Source: Nakaseomyces glabratus | Lineage: Eukaryota; Ascomycota; Saccharomycetes; Saccharomycetales; Saccharomycetaceae | DNA length: 64,000 nucleotides | Assembly (NCBI RefSeq): GCF_010111755.1 | Contig: NC_088951.1 | Location: 186,001-250,000 of the forward strand | Direction: 5' to 3' | Shown: piece by piece, positions 59,863 to 64,000 of the stretch | How positions within the stretch are numbered: position 1 is the stretch's first letter | How the letters are laid out: each line of letters opens with the position of its first letter | Notes under the pieces: generated by a model | The model's input: the letters and a program-made list of their open reading frames with translations, nothing else | Told to the model about the DNA's origin: nothing | Database searches by the model: none | Made by a program: the position numbers and the translations under genes

Positions 59863-62800
59863 TATTGTTATTTATTATTTGTAATAGTTTGAATAATCAA
59901 CTATTGCTTGATGATTTTTTATTATGAAGTAAGATATGAGATAGAATAGAAGGAATGATTGAATTCGAATTTATGTTGAATACTTGCCCTCTATTTATAC
60001 CATTTTTTTTGGTTCAAGAACTCGATTGTTGTTGAACAAGATCTTGGTATTTCTGACAAGATAGAATTCAAGGAGAAAAGTTTTTTCATTGCATATTCTT
60101 CTAGCGGTTTGCTCCTTCTCGAGCATCCCACATCCCCCGGATTAAAAAAAATTTCTTTTGAAGTTTTACTTTTTTCTTCTTCGTGCTGTCTAGAATAAGT
60201 CACTAGGCGCAAAAGAAAAGCTCTTACAACATTAGATCACAATTAGTTAAGTTCTATCTCTTTGTTTTTTTTTCTTTCAAAAATTTTTCTTAACAGAACG
60301 CGATGGACCTGCAGCATTTTGACTTAGTCAGTGAATGGAAAGATCTAAATAACTACAAGATACAGAATGAAAGTAAAAAAAGTAAGCAGCAGAAATTTTT
60401 GTAAGAGACGTAAAGTTCTTAGCTGGATAGTAAGCATCCTCGCAGCATAGTTTAGATTTTCCAACTACAAGGACATTTTGCCCCTTGCGATACTACAATC
60501 GCTACTCATCGAATGTATGATATTCCCATCTACTTTTACATGTTATCCAACATTTCTATTTTCAGAAACACTACTGGGCAACCTATGGGAGTTACTGAAC
60601 AAGGGAGGTTTACTTTTTTTTTACAATTTTACAATTTTACAAATTTACTTTTTCTATTGTATTTGTCCAACTTTATGACCCGAGGAACCTACCCCCCCCT
60701 GTCCCCCATATTAAATTCACTTTTCTTTTCACACAATGGATAATACTGGAATAACAAGTTCTATTAGCATTTCACTAGTATGAACGAAGATATGATCCAA
60801 TCTGGCAGCAGTTGCTTTTTTCATTTCAGAACATTGCCCCTCACCCCCATTATAGTTGCATCGCTGGAAGGGGGGGGGAAGGGATGAAAGGAAAAGTGTT
60901 GTGTGAGCAAAGAATCAGTTACACTACTCACCATTCTGTGCCTGGAAAAGTCATTGTTCTTTGCTAAGTTGTACACCGGAAAATCCCCTGTACTCTGTGG
61001 GAACAACAGGGTTCGGGAAAACTTTTTCCTATGCAGAGAAATAGCTGCAGGGCTGAGGTTGAACACCGCGACCTGACTTCTTTCATTTAAATTGTAAACC
61101 TTTTTTTTTAAAAAAAAAGTGGGGCAAAATCATTCTATTAGTCTTTTCGACATTGTACGTTGCTCTCTTAGCTGGAAAAACCATTTTTGTTGATATAGCG
61201 AAATCATGATTTTCCGAAAGGAAAAACTCATGTGTTTTGGGAGAAAAGGGGGGGTCAAGGAGACTAAATTTAGAGAATGGTACGAGTTAAGAAAGTGACA
61301 AAAAAATCATGGTGGGGGTGTCTTACTTAGACAAATCTGTAGCAGAGCAAGTACAGCTATCACAATAAGGAAAAACTGGGCCCGGGAATCAGCTCGAGCG
61401 GGCGAAAGAAGAAAAGGTCCTTTGAAAGAGATTTTCCATGTAGCAATAACGGAAAAGCTTTTTCAATTGCTAGGACATTTATCTGTGTACTGGGGTTTGA
61501 GAGGGTCCTTGTATCCTTTTGTCCTTAAAATGATCTCGTACTTGAGTATTCGTTGATAACGTTCTGTTCTATTGTTGGTTCACAGAGAAACAATCGGACA
61601 GTAGCTGTTTTGGTGCTGGTTGCGTTCACCTCCCATACAAACTTTTGTTGTTCCATTATGTGTAGTGGGGGGGTAGTGGAAAAATTCTTATTTTTCCGTG
61701 GTTGCACAAATCCTTCTTCGGGCATTAGGCTTGTGAATTACAGATACCAACCGAAAGTGGAAAGACAATAATACTTATTATTAGTTCTCAATGGTACTAG
61801 CGTTTTTTCTTCTTCAGAGTAAGGTGGGGTGTAAGGGTCTAGGAATGGAAGTAAGAATACTACAGTGATGTCCACAGTAAATAGCAAGGAGACGGTTTTT
61901 ATTTTATTGTTCCCGATTAAGTAAACTTAACACCTACGCTGGGTGAAATGATAATATCGTCAGGGTTTTCTTCTCTTGAAGAAGAAAAAATTGAACCAGA
62001 CCTAATGTGGGGCCCCGCAATAATCTTTATTTCTGATGTGTAATTCAATTTATTCTGGAAACCCTGGAAAACAAGAAAAATTAGGACAAATTTCTATATT
62101 GGGAAGAAATGTAAACAAGTTAGCTTCACAGCAAGAAAAATGCTTTGTTCACTTGCAACTGACAAAATCTTTACCTTACCAAGGACCAAAGGGCGAAGAC
62201 TAAACTTGGATTACTACGTCCAAAATCTTCTACATCAGGAAATGAGTTGCGAGAAAGAAAGCAGGAGTGGCATTGACCACTCTCATTGTGTCTTTGGGTC
62301 GGAATACATTGTTCTTACCTACACCATTTTACTAAGGGCTCGAAAGTTTTTCCGAAGCATGTTACTTTTCAAGAAGCTCAATGTGCAGCAGCAGGACAGA
62401 GTTTGGATAGCCTTTATTTTCTAAATTGTTATGCGAAGCTAATTTGTCACTTACTGTCTGCCCAGTAAAATAGAAAAAGAGATAGCTGTTATATTTTTGC
62501 CTCACCTTTCGTAATGTAATTGGACTTACGTATGGTTTGGATAATACAGTGTCTACGTAACATATCCATATGACGCCTTGCTTTGGATAAGACAGTTATG
62601 AGATTTTTGTCGCCAATGCTTTCTGATCACGTATGAATTGGAAATATACAATTTCGTCAGACACGAACCATACATATATATTGCCCCTTGATGTTTTCTC
62701 TTGCGGTTCATACTGTGCTGAAAAGAAGCGCTCTTCAAGGTTTTTCCGATACTTGAGTTTTACTACTGTGCGTCAGTTTACAGTTATTCTTCACCCTTGT

Positions 62801-64000
62801 TTCGCTCCACCCCCTGCCCCCCACTATATTTACGTCAATTTTATTTTAGCAAATTTACCCCTCGATGATTTTTCTGCTGTATTGCTATTAGTGTTTCTTA
62901 GGCTCAACACGTAAACCTGTTCGAATTGACAGGTGATTTCAAAGTACTCTTGTTAATAAAATCTATTTTAGGGACATTATTTGATAATGACAGCTAGGAC
63001 ATAACATACATTGTTGTTTCTACTACATTTAATAAGGTCTTTCTACAGGCGTTTATACATTAGCCTGGGGGGAGATGGAAGGGCGTTTCTTTGCACACGT
63101 TGTAACAAAAGGACTGGTGCAAAAAACTATCGGATGTCTATTAATGATATCGTAATATTAGTTCTTATCCTAGAAGCCACTATACTAGATGTTCACGTAT
63201 TAGTATTCTTTTACTAGTGCTGATATAACGGAATATTCTGAGAGATGAGTATTTTGGCGTTTCTTTCTTAATCACACAACAGATTTTCGCGCATCTTTTC
63301 TTAATACCAAATGTTGCTCGCCCAGAAATTTCCAGACCGTGAATTCAAGAATCAGCGCAAAAGATTTAGTTCACTCCATTAATTCAACAAAATATTACTA
63401 TACTGGGAAAAATTTATTGAGATTGGATTGCTTCTAATTGTTTTGTGCTGTTATCATATTCCGTCATGGAAATCATAGTTTGTCCCGTTGCATTATAATC
63501 CTATTTACATAATTGAATGTGGGGGCGGGGAAGGGAAAGACTACATTCTACATCGATACTTTTTCTGATAAATTGAAATAATTGAGCGATTTTTTTTCAT
63601 AATTTTTGTAATATGAACCACTTCCCCACAATTTTTTTATCAATTTTGCTAATTTAACTGGAATGTAAGGTTAAAACTTGATTAAACTAGTTCCCATCGG
63701 ATAGTTGCATAAGATACCACCAGGATCTGGGGGATCTAAGGTGGCTTTAAAATTTTAACGAGCCTCAAAATAACTTGAAGATATTTTTTGTTTCAATTAC
63801 TAGCTTTGCGTCACACTTGGTGGATAAACGAGGTGTTTTCATTGAATTTTACTTCATATGATTTCAACAATTCGTAGCAAAAAAAGAGTACTAGATGAGG
63901 ATTAGCCATAGTGACAACTACTTCTTCAAGTTGTTGTACCAACTCCCTTTTGTTAAAGCACTACAACAGTAAATTCTTAATGGTTCATTGAAATTTAATT
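59863..64000 (-). promoter_or_regulatory. Gene-free HXT upstream arc to window end
   Basis: At least 4.1 kb without a supportable gene. On the minus strand a TATAAATA box lies at 59992-59999. Rgt1-type sites occur at 60138-60144, 60977-60983, 61210-61216, 61450-61456, 61693-61699, 62300-62306, 62348-62354, 62742-62748 and 63229-63235. Mig1-type sites occur at 60135-60147 (overlapping Rgt1), 61111-61124 and 62819-62830. G and C runs are frequent, for example near 60870, 61668 and 63522. The right part may belong to the control region or 3' end of a further HXT gene beyond the window; S. cerevisiae has HXT6 and HXT3 there. Confidence 0.55.

Overview
The window is nuclear chromosomal DNA of a budding yeast of the family Saccharomycetaceae, most likely from a lineage that went through the whole-genome duplication. 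The genes are compact and intronless, the tRNAs are yeast-like, and three genes match the Saccharomyces cerevisiae chromosome VIII hexose-transporter cluster in order and strand (HXT4-HXT1-HXT5, flanked by MSR1 and SFB3). Both arginyl-tRNA synthetase duplicates, mitochondrial MSR1 and cytosolic RRS1, are present. I cannot name the species; a Kazachstania/Naumovozyma/Nakaseomyces-type yeast fits.

Layout, left to right. The 3' part of OCH1 (cis-Golgi mannosyltransferase) runs in from the left edge. MSR1 follows, then three hexose transporters (HXT4-, HXT1- and HXT5-like), all on the minus strand and separated by gene-free arcs of 2.1-3.5 kb rich in Rgt1-, Mig1- and STRE-type sites. SFB3 (COPII cargo adaptor) comes next, then an unusual secreted sortilin/Vps10-like protein carrying a collagen-like Gly-X-Y insert, then the 11.2-kb TRA1 gene. 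A tRNA-Gly separates TRA1 from a block matching S. cerevisiae chromosome XV: TSR4, IFM1, an IGD1-like gene and LAG2. The arrestin gene ROD1/ROG3 follows. A tRNA-Ala then leads into a block matching S. cerevisiae chromosome VIII right-to-left: cytosolic ProRS, DED81, YSC83 and YSC84/LSB3, with ARG4 absent. A tRNA-Gln leads into RRS1 and a fourth hexose transporter (HXT4/6/7 type). The last 4.1 kb has no gene I can support.

How the genes relate. Two themes recur. One is sugar uptake: four HXT genes with Rgt1/Mig1-rich upstream arcs, an HXT5 with STRE and HAP sites, the arrestin family that removes sugar transporters from the plasma membrane (ROD1/ROG3), and an IGD1-like glycogen regulator with STREs. 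The other is translation: two ArgRS genes, ProRS, AsnRS, mitochondrial IF2 and the Rps2 chaperone TSR4. Several of these carry PAC/RRPE growth-control motifs, including an identical 15-mer upstream of TSR4 and RRS1.

The most unusual item is the sortilin-like gene at 19983-22367: one Vps10 propeller without its cysteine-rich domain, membrane anchor or tail, interrupted inside a blade by about 105 residues of collagen-like sequence. Other points of note are the two ArgRS-HXT modules about 54 kb apart on one chromosome, apparent gene conversion between HXT genes, and changes at normally conserved transporter residues. All identifications come from reading the sequence and from family knowledge; no database search was run.
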